Origin: a virus
Direction: 5' to 3' (one strand)
DNA length: 64,000 nt
Virus record (IMG/VR): IMGVR_UViG_3300049491_000829
Location: 1 to 64,000 of that record
Shown here: positions 1 through 7,621 of the stretch, piece after piece
Position numbering within the stretch: position 1 is the stretch's first letter
Layout of the letters: the number at the start of each line of letters is the position of its first letter
The notes under the pieces: generated by a model
The model's database searches: none
Told to the model about the DNA's origin: nothing
Seen by the model: the letters and a program-made list of their open reading frames with translations, nothing else
Translations under genes and position numbers: made by a program

Positions 1-2
1 AA

Positions 3-92
3 ATAAAAGAAGTAGTCAACAAAAATACAAATACGAATCTTGCAAGCAACATTGAGCTAGAGGCGTTTAGAAGACTCAGCAAACATCATTAA
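3..92 (+). CDS. 3' end of an unidentified gene (partial)
   Basis: An open frame runs from the window edge to a TAA at 90-92 and encodes 29 residues ending in FRRLSKHH. It has no start inside the window, so it can only be the tail of a gene beginning upstream. Composition (Asn, Lys, Thr rich) gives no family. It could also be a chance open frame of this length. Confidence 0.35.
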   Translation: MKEVVNKNTNTNLASNIELEAFRRLSKHH

Positions 93-360
93 ACTATCTG
101 CACGATAGAATCATCGTTCTTTAAAACTTAAGTAGCTTACAGAGCAATATAGAGGAAGATTGCACAGTTAAGCATTTCTCAAACACGATCGCGCTTTGAA
201 ATGTATTTCGCGATCGCAAATAATTCAATCAAGAAGGTCAATGTTCCGCGTCGGGCGCGAATGTGAATTTTGCGACATGCAGAAAAGCTAAGAAGACGTG
301 TCAATGTGCTTGCATGATAGAATAGTCGTTGACGCAAGTTTACAAGCTTTAAAAAAGAAT
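93..360. other. Non-coding stretch with a duplicated 20-bp motif
   Basis: No convincing gene is seen. A motif of the form TGCAYGATAGAAT followed by CGTT occurs twice, at about 101-120 and 313-332, differing at only a few bases. The TAGAAT core resembles a -10 element, so these could be two related promoters or operator sites on the plus strand. Two HIP1-type sites lie near 189 and 210. Confidence 0.35.
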
Positions 361-543
361 ATGGCTATGAAAAAATGGGCGGTTTATTGAATCACCATGA
401 GTCTTGCTCAAATAGAACAAAACAAACTAGCTGACGAGTGCGATCGTGCTGGGCGATTAATGACTGATATTTTACGCGAATTGATTAGAGTACATTTACT
501 TAGTAGTTCTAACTCTTCCGTAGACGGATTAAGCAATAATTAA
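361..543 (+). pseudogene. Ribbon-helix-helix protein broken by an in-frame TGA
   Basis: Reading from ATG 361, nine codons (MAMKKWAVY) are followed by TGA at 388-390; the same frame then continues with ITMSLAQ and runs to TAA at 541-543. Joined, the product looks like a small CopG/Arc-type DNA-binding protein: a beta strand (KKWAVY plus ITMSL), a helix ending in DECDRAGR, then a second helix around LMTDILRELIRVHL. Translation could restart at ATG 397 to give a 48-residue fragment lacking the DNA-contacting strand, probably inactive. The family assignment rests on pattern only. A point mutation to TGA is the simplest explanation. Confidence 0.5.
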
Positions 544-780
544 GAAATGAAAAAAATTTGCACGACAAAAAACCTTGTAGATACTCATCTGCAAGATTTT
601 GAGTTAGCCAATGCTGTATAGCTTTGTTGCTCAGTTGAGCCAAAAGTTCAAATTATCTGTTTTATCCCCATTAAGGATTAAGCGCGATCGCGAATTGACT
701 TAGGGAAACTTTTCTCTAAGTTGTAGTTTCAACCCAGTCTATTGCAAATGCTTTCCCCTTGTCTGTTTCACCCTTGTTTA
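544..780. other. Non-coding stretch between two gene remnants
   Basis: Contains one copy of the dispersed palindrome (698-721) and a duplicated phrase TTAAGGATTRAGCGCGATCGC, seen near 672 and 779, that suggests local duplication or decay. No gene is supported. Confidence 0.4.
698..721. repeat. Dispersed palindrome, copy 1
   Basis: First of about 27 copies in the window. The consensus has arms CACTTAGGGAAA and TTTCCCTAAGTG around a two-base centre, AG or CT; G and A alternate at the middle of the GGG. This copy has centre CT and an imperfect right arm (TCTC). It lies in the degraded left region between gene remnants. Confidence 0.85.
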
Positions 781-784
781 AGGA

Positions 785-1036
785 TTGAGCGCGATCGCCT
801 CTCTACGAGAATTGACTAAGCAAAAAGTAGAACTTCGACAAGGTAAATTTTTCTTTATCGAAGCCAAAAATACTACTCAAACCTGTCATTGCTGCCAGCA
901 GATATTAACGAAACCTATTTCACCGCAAGAGTCTTTCTACTGCGAAAACTCAAAGTGTGACATGTATAACAAAGAACAGCATCCAGATATTAACGCTGCT
1001 AAGTATATTAAATCTTTTGCGATTGACCAAGTTTGA
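785..1036 (+). pseudogene. C-terminal remnant of a TnpB (IS200/IS605 or IS1341-type) nuclease
   Basis: The 83-residue frame contains a zinc-ribbon pattern (CHCC, then CENSKC) followed by PDINAAKYI, which matches the C-terminal ribbon and DxNAA-type catalytic motif of TnpB. The rest of the approximately 370-400 residue protein is missing and the frame opens from a TTG inside a HIP1 site, so this is a fragment of a decayed transposable element rather than a working gene. The known role of the family is RNA-guided DNA nuclease carried by IS elements. Confidence 0.65.
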
Positions 1037-1060
1037 CTTAGGGAAAAGTTTCTCTAAGTC
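1035..1060. repeat. Dispersed palindrome, copy 2
   Basis: Centre AG; overlaps the last codon of the TnpB remnant, directly at its 3' end. Confidence 0.85.
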
Positions 1061-1140
1061 AAAAAGAAAGCGATCGCGGGTTGAGTCGCGATCGCGTGAT
1101 GTGTTTGACTAAGGTTAAAGCGAGATAGGAAGTTAGATAG

Positions 1141-1605
1141 TTAAACTACGTCGATTGAGACAGTACCAGGTAATCCGATGGTATCGGGAGTTGGATTGAT
1201 TTCAATTTCATCAATACTATCAGGGGCAGGAACGGTATCAACTGGCGCAGGTGTAGGAGTTGGTTCCGTAGGCTGTTCTGGTGATGGAACAGTAGGAACA
1301 AGTTGCAATACAGCGTCTTTAGCTTTAGCTACTTGTTCCGTGTTGTTATTGAGAAGCGCGATCGCTTCTTCTATCTGCTGTGTAGAGGCTGCGCCATTTT
1401 TTGCGTCTTCCAGAGCTTTGAGGATTTGGGGCGCGACACTGTTTACCGCGTCGTGAACACCTGCGATCGCGAGTCCATTTTTTTCGATTGCTTGAAGCAA
1501 CTGTTTTTGAGTTGTCATGATTAATTTTTTAAGATTTTCTACTTCGTTTTTCTTTGGTTTCCGAGACATAAAATCTTTGAACCAGGTTAGTAAAAAAGCA
1601 AACAT
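1141..1605 (-). CDS. Hypothetical phage protein with helical core and Pro-rich tail
   Basis: 154 residues, family not recognised. The N-terminus (MFAFLLTWFKDF) is hydrophobic and could be a short membrane anchor. Residues about 15-95 are helix-rich with regular hydrophobic spacing that could form a coiled coil. From about residue 105 it is a Pro/Thr/Glu-rich linker (PEQPTEPTPTPAPV), followed by an acidic end. It is the last minus-strand gene after the tail-fibre block. A structural accessory or tail-tip role is a guess from position only. Confidence 0.55.
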   Translation of the reverse strand: MFAFLLTWFKDFMSRKPKKNEVENLKKLIMTTQKQLLQAIEKNGLAIAGVHDAVNSVAPQILKALEDAKNGAASTQQIEEAIALLNNNTEQVAKAKDAVLQLVPTVPSPEQPTEPTPTPAPVDTVPAPDSIDEIEINPTPDTIGLPGTVSIDVV

Positions 1606-1657
1606 GCGAGTGTTAGTTTTGCTTAAATGGTAGCATCAATAATAAAAGGAATTCAAC

Positions 1658-1840
1658 ATGTATCAAGAATACAAAGGAATATTGATTGAAATTTATCCAG
1701 GACATTGCGACAATGAATCAGAGCAGTATTTCTGGGCTGCTTTTGGAATTAATTATTTAGGCGATCGCTTTATTTCTCCTGAAGCAGCGCTTTTTGCAGC
1801 GATGCAAGACATCGACATTAATCGTCTAGATTGTACGTAA
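1658..1840 (+). CDS. Small hypothetical protein
   Basis: 60 residues starting at an ATG after a spaced purine run. The pattern (YKGILIEIYPG, then YFWAAFGINYLGDRF, then SPEAALFAAMQDID) looks like a compact alpha/beta protein and codon use is coherent, including a HIP1 site in frame. It runs opposite to the neighbouring tail genes and its last 23 bases overlap the 3' end of the large fibre gene. Function unknown. Confidence 0.5.
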   Translation: MYQEYKGILIEIYPGHCDNESEQYFWAAFGINYLGDRFISPEAALFAAMQDIDINRLDCT

Positions 1841-4517
1841 TTGAAGCGCGATCGCTGGCATCATCTGCTGTGCTAATTACCGCGTTTTTGGTATCAAGCA
1901 AATTTCTAAAAGTTGTAGTATTTTCTGTTTGAGAAACTTTTCCACCAAGTACGGAAGAAAAGAGACGAATTAACTTTTTAATTGACCAGTTTGCATCAAT
2001 TTCTGTTAGGAGTAAAGCTGCAATTATTGTTGTAGCAGTAGGAGGATTAACGTAATTTGCAGCTTTCAAAGTATTTTCTAACAAAGTGCGATCGCTTCCA
2101 AGAAATCCACCATTAACATTGACTTGCAAATCACTGGCAACAGCACGTGTGGAAATCTTAACGTCCGCGTTTGTGAGGATAGACGCGATTGCATTGTTGT
2201 TAGGAGCAACATAATCAGATGAGTTAAGCTTTGATTGCAAAGCTGTGCGATCGCTTGTCGTAAATCCTCCAGTAATTTGCACATCGCTAGGAGCCGCACG
2301 GGTAGAAGTTTTAACGTCAACCTTATCAAGAACTGCTGCTAGCCCAGTTAAAACGGGCGTGAGGTCAGAAACCCCACCAGTGCCAGTCACGACAACGACT
2401 TGATTAGTAGGCAAATCGACGAATCTACCATTAAAACTATCTAAAAGTCTTCTAGGTGAGTCGTAGCCTTGATGTACAATTTCACCAACTATATACGGTC
2501 GATTATTTGCAGCATTTGTATCAGCAGCTTTTATTTTTAATAAAGTATTATTTGCAAAAATTATTTGGTTATTTTCAAAGCGAACTGGTACGGAAATATC
2601 GAATGCTTGATTGTCAATATTTCCTGATTGAAACTTTTCTATAGCTGCAATAAGAGCGTTAGCTGAAATATTCGGAGCTATGGGATTATAGGCAATAACA
2701 AATTGTTTTGATGCATAGTCGAAAGTTACGCAATCAATTTCTGTTTGGGGCGCAGTAATAATCAAATCAGTACCGTCAGGATTCTTAATGCGGGGGAGAG
2801 ATATTTCTAAGATTGTATCCCCCGCTTTAATTGTTTGTGGATTCGAGCGAATATACAAATAATCATCGGCAATTACTTGATAATCTTTAGCGGGGTCAAT
2901 CTTCGCGATCGCAATCCCTGTATTTGGCACTGTTATATATACCGATGTTCCACCAACAATATCTGTAAGCTTGATTTTGGCAGTTCCCGTAGTTGGTAAA
3001 CCTGTAAAAACAAACCCTAAACCAGTGCTATCAATAACAGGAATGGCGATCGCGCCCGTCCCAGTTACCGATACAATCCCAGTTGTTTTAATCGATGTAT
3101 ACTTACTCGATTTTGAAATATTTCCACCATTGCCAACAACTATATTGATGTTGCCAAAATTAGCTACCAGTCCATCTTTGGTAACTGGTTTATGATTCCT
3201 GGTGATATGGAAAGCTTGGGCATTGTTCGCGATCGCCTGGGAAAAAAGCCAGTCAACAATCTCAGATAAAGTTCTATTTTCGGTAATTGTTAAAGTGCTG
3301 CTGACAAGATTTAAAGATAATCCTGTGTACGCGATCGCAGTCGCTTCATTTGCAGTAACCTCACTTAATAATTCTGATTCTGCAAGTATCGGTATGCCGT
3401 CAAATCCCTTGTTGTCATTGCGGGGGTTGATGTTCAGTTGTTGGAATAAATACCCATATTTGCAAAGATATAAATCGTATAATCCATAATTAGTCCAATT
3501 TAATTCTAAATCTCCACGTACATTATGAGGCTTTACGGATTGGATTAATTTCAGAGAAAATTTACCAGTCACATCAGTGAAACCGCTTTGCTGTCCGTTC
3601 GAGTTTTTGCGAATTATTAAAACTTTGGTATCTGCGATCGCGCTTCCAGATTTAATCTTATGTTCTATTTTTAAAGTTCTTTGCAGCCACAGAAAACCTC
3701 CATAAACTTGATTGTTGTTATCTTTTGGAGCTACGAAGGGTTGTAGTGAATCTTCAATATATACGTTGTCGTTTGCATCGCCTAAGTAAGTGTCCAGATA
3801 TTGCCCTGCATATCCCGTCACAGTCATATTGATAGCCGTGTTTATTGCTTCCCCATTCACCCTGTATGGTGCTGTGTTGATGTTGTAGATGTTGTGTTTA
3901 CCAAAACTTGGAAGCTGTACAAGCGCTTCTACACCAACTTCAAAGCCATCAATTACAGCATTTTCGTCTAGAAAAATATTAGGTGATGCAAAATGATTGT
4001 ATCCATTTCCACTGATATATGTGCCATATAATCCTATATCTGCATTAACAGATATGTCCATGTCGTGTCTAGTTGCCGACTGGTTTCTAAATCCTCCACC
4101 ATACATTCGCAATTTACCAGCAGTTCCTAAACCGTCGGTATTTCTAGTAGTTGCGTTGCTGTAAGAATCAGAAGATGAGTAAACAGCGCCCTCGCAAGTA
4201 ATGAAAACCTGTCCTGTATATTCGGGCGTTAGATTTTTTATTTCCCGCTTACCTAGTGTCACATCAGCGCTCGTACCAGCTAAAACTATCCACGCTTGGT
4301 TACGCAAAATTATGTATCTAAACCCGGCTCTTTCTTCTTTGAGCGTGCATCGCAGTACCAGGGATATAGCACCAGTTAAAACATAAAAATTACCAGACGA
4401 ACCCGTTGTATTTATACTTGGTAGTTGTGACCAAACCTCATCCAGACTGTTGCCGCTACCTGTAGCCACCAAAGCAGATCGAGAACCAAAAGTTTGTGAT
4501 GTAATTGTGATAGGCAT
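1818..4517 (-). CDS. Large tail fibre / tail tip protein
   Basis: 899 residues, the largest virion protein here. The N-terminus (MPITITSQTFGS) opens a beta-rich region; residues about 100-260 contain Gly/Asn-rich segments suggestive of beta-helix or beta-sandwich folds, about 300-370 a carboxypeptidase-like or Ig-type module (ADTKVLIIRK, FTDVTGKFSLKL), and the C-terminus repeats a motif with KISTRAVASDLQV and DRTAL, seen three times near 740-830, as in fibre stalks. It sits at the end of the minus-strand baseplate/fibre block, where receptor-binding proteins normally lie. Host receptor unknown. A tail adhesin role is likely but the exact family is not identified. Confidence 0.65.
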   Translation of the reverse strand: MPITITSQTFGSRSALVATGSGNSLDEVWSQLPSINTTGSSGNFYVLTGAISLVLRCTLKEERAGFRYIILRNQAWIVLAGTSADVTLGKREIKNLTPEYTGQVFITCEGAVYSSSDSYSNATTRNTDGLGTAGKLRMYGGGFRNQSATRHDMDISVNADIGLYGTYISGNGYNHFASPNIFLDENAVIDGFEVGVEALVQLPSFGKHNIYNINTAPYRVNGEAINTAINMTVTGYAGQYLDTYLGDANDNVYIEDSLQPFVAPKDNNNQVYGGFLWLQRTLKIEHKIKSGSAIADTKVLIIRKNSNGQQSGFTDVTGKFSLKLIQSVKPHNVRGDLELNWTNYGLYDLYLCKYGYLFQQLNINPRNDNKGFDGIPILAESELLSEVTANEATAIAYTGLSLNLVSSTLTITENRTLSEIVDWLFSQAIANNAQAFHITRNHKPVTKDGLVANFGNINIVVGNGGNISKSSKYTSIKTTGIVSVTGTGAIAIPVIDSTGLGFVFTGLPTTGTAKIKLTDIVGGTSVYITVPNTGIAIAKIDPAKDYQVIADDYLYIRSNPQTIKAGDTILEISLPRIKNPDGTDLIITAPQTEIDCVTFDYASKQFVIAYNPIAPNISANALIAAIEKFQSGNIDNQAFDISVPVRFENNQIIFANNTLLKIKAADTNAANNRPYIVGEIVHQGYDSPRRLLDSFNGRFVDLPTNQVVVVTGTGGVSDLTPVLTGLAAVLDKVDVKTSTRAAPSDVQITGGFTTSDRTALQSKLNSSDYVAPNNNAIASILTNADVKISTRAVASDLQVNVNGGFLGSDRTLLENTLKAANYVNPPTATTIIAALLLTEIDANWSIKKLIRLFSSVLGGKVSQTENTTTFRNLLDTKNAVISTADDASDRASITYNLDD

Positions 4518-4518
4518 A

Positions 4519-4791
4519 TCAATAAATTTTAAAAATTCCTCTTGCAGCAGCTTGAATGGAGCCTAGCGACTGAATCGTATAAATGTAATCATCTGGGATT
4601 ACATTTAAAGTTGAAAATTCATACTCAAACTTTTCCTCATTAACAATCCTACTCATCGCCCCAGACGCGATCGCAACTCCTGTACTATTTTTGATAGTTA
4701 TATCAGCACTTGTCGGGAAAACAGAAACTCCCTCAAGCGTATGGAATTTTGCTTGTATAACTATTACATTTCCAGCAACAACACTAATCAT
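4519..4791 (-). CDS. Small beta-sandwich-like fibre accessory protein
   Basis: 90 residues. The pattern of an N-terminal VVAGNVIVIQAKF strand, then ADITIKNSTG, then a YIYTIQSLGS strand resembles small Ig-like or BppU-type baseplate domains that add a periplasmic-style beta sandwich to fibres. The stop lies one base from the start of the large fibre gene (4517), so the two are likely co-translated. Its own start overlaps the end of the next upstream gene by 8 bases. Function inferred from fold impression and position. Confidence 0.5.
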   Translation of the reverse strand: MISVVAGNVIVIQAKFHTLEGVSVFPTSADITIKNSTGVAIASGAMSRIVNEEKFEYEFSTLNVIPDDYIYTIQSLGSIQAAARGIFKIY

Positions 4792-5089
4792 GATTACATG
4801 TTTGAATAACGGCTTTGATTAAATAAGGACTAGCTGCGATCGCAGTAACACTAACTTTTGCTTTAGCTTTGTTGTTTGCATAATAACTTTGATTCTCACT
4901 TGCTTTGATAAAATAGCTTTGTCTTTCTGTGACTTGAGCGAAGCTTGTTTGAGACTCGTTACAACAAACTGAATATTTAATAAAAACAGAATGCTTGATG
5001 CAACCCGCGATCGCAGTTGGATTAGACTTTAGGAAATAACCCCAAGTAAAATATTTGCTGGAAAAATGTTTTAAATTAAACATGAGCAA
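4784..5089 (-). CDS. Hypothetical phage protein
   Basis: 101 residues, unknown family. Rich in Ser, Tyr, Lys and Asn, with loosely repeating segments built on a SxFxxxxERQSYF / SENQSYY pattern and a C-terminal stretch (KAKVSVTAIAASPYLI) that faintly resembles the C-terminal part (KQTVTAVISDRYLTI) of the 165-residue protein at 23885-24382. Overlaps the next gene by 8 bases. A translated leader (MLMFNLKHF) makes the start uncertain. Confidence 0.45.
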   Translation of the reverse strand: MLMFNLKHFSSKYFTWGYFLKSNPTAIAGCIKHSVFIKYSVCCNESQTSFAQVTERQSYFIKASENQSYYANNKAKAKVSVTAIAASPYLIKAVIQTCNHD

Positions 5090-5092
5090 TTG

Positions 5093-5389
5093 TTAACTTG
5101 GCTTTGGTCTATCCGCTAATATTTTCAAAATTGCGGCTTCAACAAGATCGGAGATTTTAACTGCTTGCTGCTTAGGCACAAACTGATGCGCGATCGCGTA
5201 TACATCAATTGGACAATCCCCCAAAGGCAAAGATTCTAGAAAAAGAAAAGCCTCGTCATAAGTAAAAGCGTATAAAAAGCCAGTTTCAACGCTGTGATAG
5301 ATGTGTCCTTGCTGATTTCCAATCGCCCCAATTGTCAGATTGTCTCCTTTTACTAGGATTTCTCCTGTTGCTTTTATTTTGTATCGCAT
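5093..5389 (-). CDS. Hypothetical phage protein
   Basis: 98 residues. An N-terminal beta-rich part (MRYKIKATGEILVKGD) is followed by a helical C-terminus (QQAVKISDLVEAAILKILADR). Starts 26 bases from a dispersed palindrome. It is co-directional with the fibre genes and separated from the next gene by only three bases. No recognised family. Confidence 0.5.
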   Translation of the reverse strand: MRYKIKATGEILVKGDNLTIGAIGNQQGHIYHSVETGFLYAFTYDEAFLFLESLPLGDCPIDVYAIAHQFVPKQQAVKISDLVEAAILKILADRPKPS

Positions 5390-5414
5390 TTCATGTCCTG
5401 CAAATATAGTTACT

Positions 5415-5440
5415 GACTTAGAGAAACTTTTCCCTAAGTC
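5415..5440. repeat. Dispersed palindrome, copy 3
   Basis: Centre CT; two bases beyond the stop of the minus-strand gene 5443-5682. Confidence 0.88.
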
Positions 5441-5442
5441 AA

Positions 5443-5682
5443 TTACATTAAATCGTTGTCAATATCAACTTTATCAATCTGACTATTAGTTATTTGCGAT
5501 CGCCCGCTTGATTGAGTTGCTGCCCCTGCGGCTCCTGTAATCGCTCCTACAGCCATGTTGCTAATTAATCCGAATCTATCTGCTGAAATAGCCTCGCTTT
5601 TTAAAATTGCAACTATTGCGATCGCACCTCCCATGACTCCTAAAAGTAAGGGTGTAATTGCTCTAATAATCTCGCTGTTCAT
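5443..5682 (-). CDS. Small membrane protein, possible holin
   Basis: 79 residues. One strong hydrophobic segment (ITPLLLGVMGGAIAIVAIL, about residues 9-27) and a second weaker, Ala/Gly-rich one (about 40-57) are followed by a polar tail ending in DNDLM. Size, two hydrophobic segments and a charged tail fit a phage holin, which would form pores in the inner membrane for lysis, but many small phage membrane proteins look alike. The lysin candidate lies 10 kb away at 15725. Confidence 0.5.
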   Translation of the reverse strand: MNSEIIRAITPLLLGVMGGAIAIVAILKSEAISADRFGLISNMAVGAITGAAGAATQSSGRSQITNSQIDKVDIDNDLM

Positions 5683-5733
5683 GAGTAAAAACCCGGAATA
5701 ATATAGATAGTAATTGTGAACTAGTATACAAGA

Positions 5734-6531
5734 ATGGATGCTGTTTTTTTGTTAGCGCAAAAGCATTGGCGAATACTTTCAGTTTTAATCCTTTGGTTAA
5801 ACCTTGCATTTTTTCTACATTTAATTGGTAAACGTCTGGAAAAAATCAACAGCGACAAGTTAATTCTATCTTGGTTGTCTGAGATTGGATCGGACATCAG
5901 GCTATACGGAATTGTCACGTCGTTAAGTTTGACTATCGCTTATGCTTCAAGCGTATACAGTAATTATCTTGCTTGGCTGTCCAGACTAAGTTCAGTGCTA
6001 GCAAAAGTCAGCGCATTATTTTGGCTCGTACTCGTCGCGATCGCATTCACTGAAACTGCTGCGCCGCATTTTTCAAGAATTATTACTCGCAGTCAGATGA
6101 ATCAAATTGACAAACGGAACGCACTAACTCTCATTCCTTTATCTGCAAGTAGCGCAAAAGTAATAATTTATATTCTTGCTTTTATATTTGGATTGGGAGC
6201 ATTCGGGGTTGATATATCCCCATTGCTGAATATGAGTACGGTCGCGATCGCAATATTTGGCTTTGCAGGTGCAGAAACTTTTAAAGATATATTAGCCTCG
6301 TTAAAAATTTTTATTGACAGACTTTACTACGTCGGTTCAATTGTAGAAGTTAGTACAGATGGACTATGCAAATACGAGGGACAGTTAAAAGGCACAATTA
6401 CTAAAATTACACTGTTTAATACAACTATTCAATTAGAAAAGTCAGCAACTTTTAGTAAGTCGCTGACAGTAGCAAACGGTGCAATCCGAAGTATTATTGT
6501 ATATCAAGAAAATATCAAGTCACGTGAATAG
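5734..6531 (+). CDS. MscS-type mechanosensitive ion channel
   Basis: 265 residues with hydrophobic segments near 13-32, 58-75, 88-106, 137-157 and 163-185. The last one (VDISPLLNMSTVAIAIFGFAG) followed by ETFKDILASLKIFIDRLYYVGSIVEV and GTITKITLFNTTI is the typical pore helix TM3 and start of the beta domain of the MscS family (compare GxxG pore packing, then GDxVE and TTxR). The family forms tension-gated channels in the inner membrane. The C-terminal alpha/beta domain is short, so this is a small member. It is on the plus strand inside a minus-strand block, with a 12-base tail-to-tail overlap with the methyltransferase, and is probably accessory cargo. Confidence 0.75.
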   Translation: MDAVFLLAQKHWRILSVLILWLNLAFFLHLIGKRLEKINSDKLILSWLSEIGSDIRLYGIVTSLSLTIAYASSVYSNYLAWLSRLSSVLAKVSALFWLVLVAIAFTETAAPHFSRIITRSQMNQIDKRNALTLIPLSASSAKVIIYILAFIFGLGAFGVDISPLLNMSTVAIAIFGFAGAETFKDILASLKIFIDRLYYVGSIVEVSTDGLCKYEGQLKGTITKITLFNTTIQLEKSATFSKSLTVANGAIRSIIVYQENIKSRE

Positions 6532-7509
6532 CATGATGTGTTGCAAGACTGCGCGATACAAATTAACTGGTACTGCATTACCTAGCGCTGCACCATCTAC
6601 TAAGTTTATTCCTGAGAATTGATACCAATTAGGCAAAGTTTGCAACCCTGCAACATCCTGAATCGACAGCGATCGCGTTATGCCATTTACCCAAATATCT
6701 AAGAAATTTTGACGACTAGCACCTTTACCATCACTAAACATAGATTTGGTAATTGTAAAACACGGCTCAAATTGATGCCGAATTTTTATTGTGTCGTTAC
6801 GCTTACCAATTCGTTGAATCAAAAACGCTTGAGTTGTCGGATACATTTGCAATTCAACGTCAATATCTTTTTGCTGAGTCGCAGTCAGCTTAGATAGTTT
6901 CATTTGCGCTATGCGATCGCCTAATACGCTCCACCAGCCCAAACGAGGACGACGCGCAGGCAATCCCAACACTCGTCCCTCTCTGTCCGCAATTACGATC
7001 ATTCTCTCTCTGTCCTGCGGTACATCATAATCATGGGCGTTTGCGATGCCAAATGTCACCCCATAGCCCAGTTCAATCAAGGCAGTTTTAATCATTTCCC
7101 AAGACTGCGATCGCGCATAGCCTGGGACTTGCTCTAGCGTGAAAAACCTTGGACGCTTTAATTGCAAAAATCTGATTGTTGAATACGCCATTGCAAAGTC
7201 CCGTTCTAACTCCATCGCATCAGTTTTTGCAGCAGAATAATTTTGACAAGGCAGCGAGATATGCCCAATCATTGGCTCATTTTCAATAAATCTAAAATCC
7301 AATCTCGCCGCATCTTGAATACTGCCTCGAAATAAATTGCAGCCGTATTGCTTAAAGTTTTTATCGTGCAAGTCCGCGATCGCGCTACTCAACGCTGGAT
7401 TTTCTGGATCGAACTCCACTGCATTTGTATAGTGCAATCCTTCTTCAATAAAGGCTGCACCAATTCCACCACCACCACTGCAAAAATCTATAACACTACT
7501 ATTTTGCAT
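6520..7509 (-). CDS. DNA (cytosine-5) methyltransferase
   Basis: 329 residues. Motif I is DFCSGGGGIG (about 8-17), the catalytic Cys88 lies in LPCQNYS (canonical PPCQ, first Pro replaced by Leu), motif VI is TLEQVPG with Glu126, motif VIII is QDRER (165-169), and motif X is LGNAVPVNL with the usual Asn311. It should transfer a methyl group from SAM to cytosine C5 in DNA; the target is not readable from sequence. It is a single gene with its own promoter of the shared TATGTC-N6-GACATA type just upstream (7533-7561), so it is probably an early or lysogenic gene rather than part of the virion block. Contrast with the second enzyme at 24382, which lacks the motif X Asn. Confidence 0.88.
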   Translation of the reverse strand: MQNSSVIDFCSGGGGIGAAFIEEGLHYTNAVEFDPENPALSSAIADLHDKNFKQYGCNLFRGSIQDAARLDFRFIENEPMIGHISLPCQNYSAAKTDAMELERDFAMAYSTIRFLQLKRPRFFTLEQVPGYARSQSWEMIKTALIELGYGVTFGIANAHDYDVPQDRERMIVIADREGRVLGLPARRPRLGWWSVLGDRIAQMKLSKLTATQQKDIDVELQMYPTTQAFLIQRIGKRNDTIKIRHQFEPCFTITKSMFSDGKGASRQNFLDIWVNGITRSLSIQDVAGLQTLPNWYQFSGINLVDGAALGNAVPVNLYRAVLQHIMLFT

Positions 7510-7532
7510 ATAAGTTACTCATAACTTACTTA

Positions 7533-7561
7533 AGTATGTCGCACCTGACATACTATGTCAA
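7533..7561 (-). promoter_or_regulatory. Promoter with shared operator, upstream of C5 methyltransferase
   Basis: On the minus strand: -35 TTGACA (7556-7561), 17-bp spacer, -10 CATACT (7533-7538). The dyad TATGTC-N6-GACATA (7535-7552) occupies the spacer and the -10, so a bound protein would block polymerase. The methyltransferase start is 24 bases downstream. Confidence 0.75.
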
Positions 7562-7571
7562 TGCATCGCTT

Positions 7572-7597
7572 GACTTAGAGAAAAGTTTCCCTAAGTC
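7572..7597. repeat. Dispersed palindrome, copy 4
   Basis: Centre AG; between the methyltransferase promoter and the end of the alpha/beta hydrolase gene. Confidence 0.85.
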
Positions 7598-7621
7598 AAA
7601 TTCAACGTCAAGTTACTGCCG

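Noticed and set aside
388-390. TGA as a selenocysteine codon
   Set aside because: No downstream stem-loop of SECIS type is evident and the family has no such residue; a mutation is simpler.
1178-1456. Plus-strand frame opposite the 1141-1605 gene
   Set aside because: Low-complexity antisense frame (Gly/Ser/Val) with no ribosome site.
7533-7561. Host LexA (SOS) box as explanation for the dyad
   Set aside because: The cyanobacterial LexA box form AGTAC-N-GTACT does not fit TATGTC-N6-GACATA.
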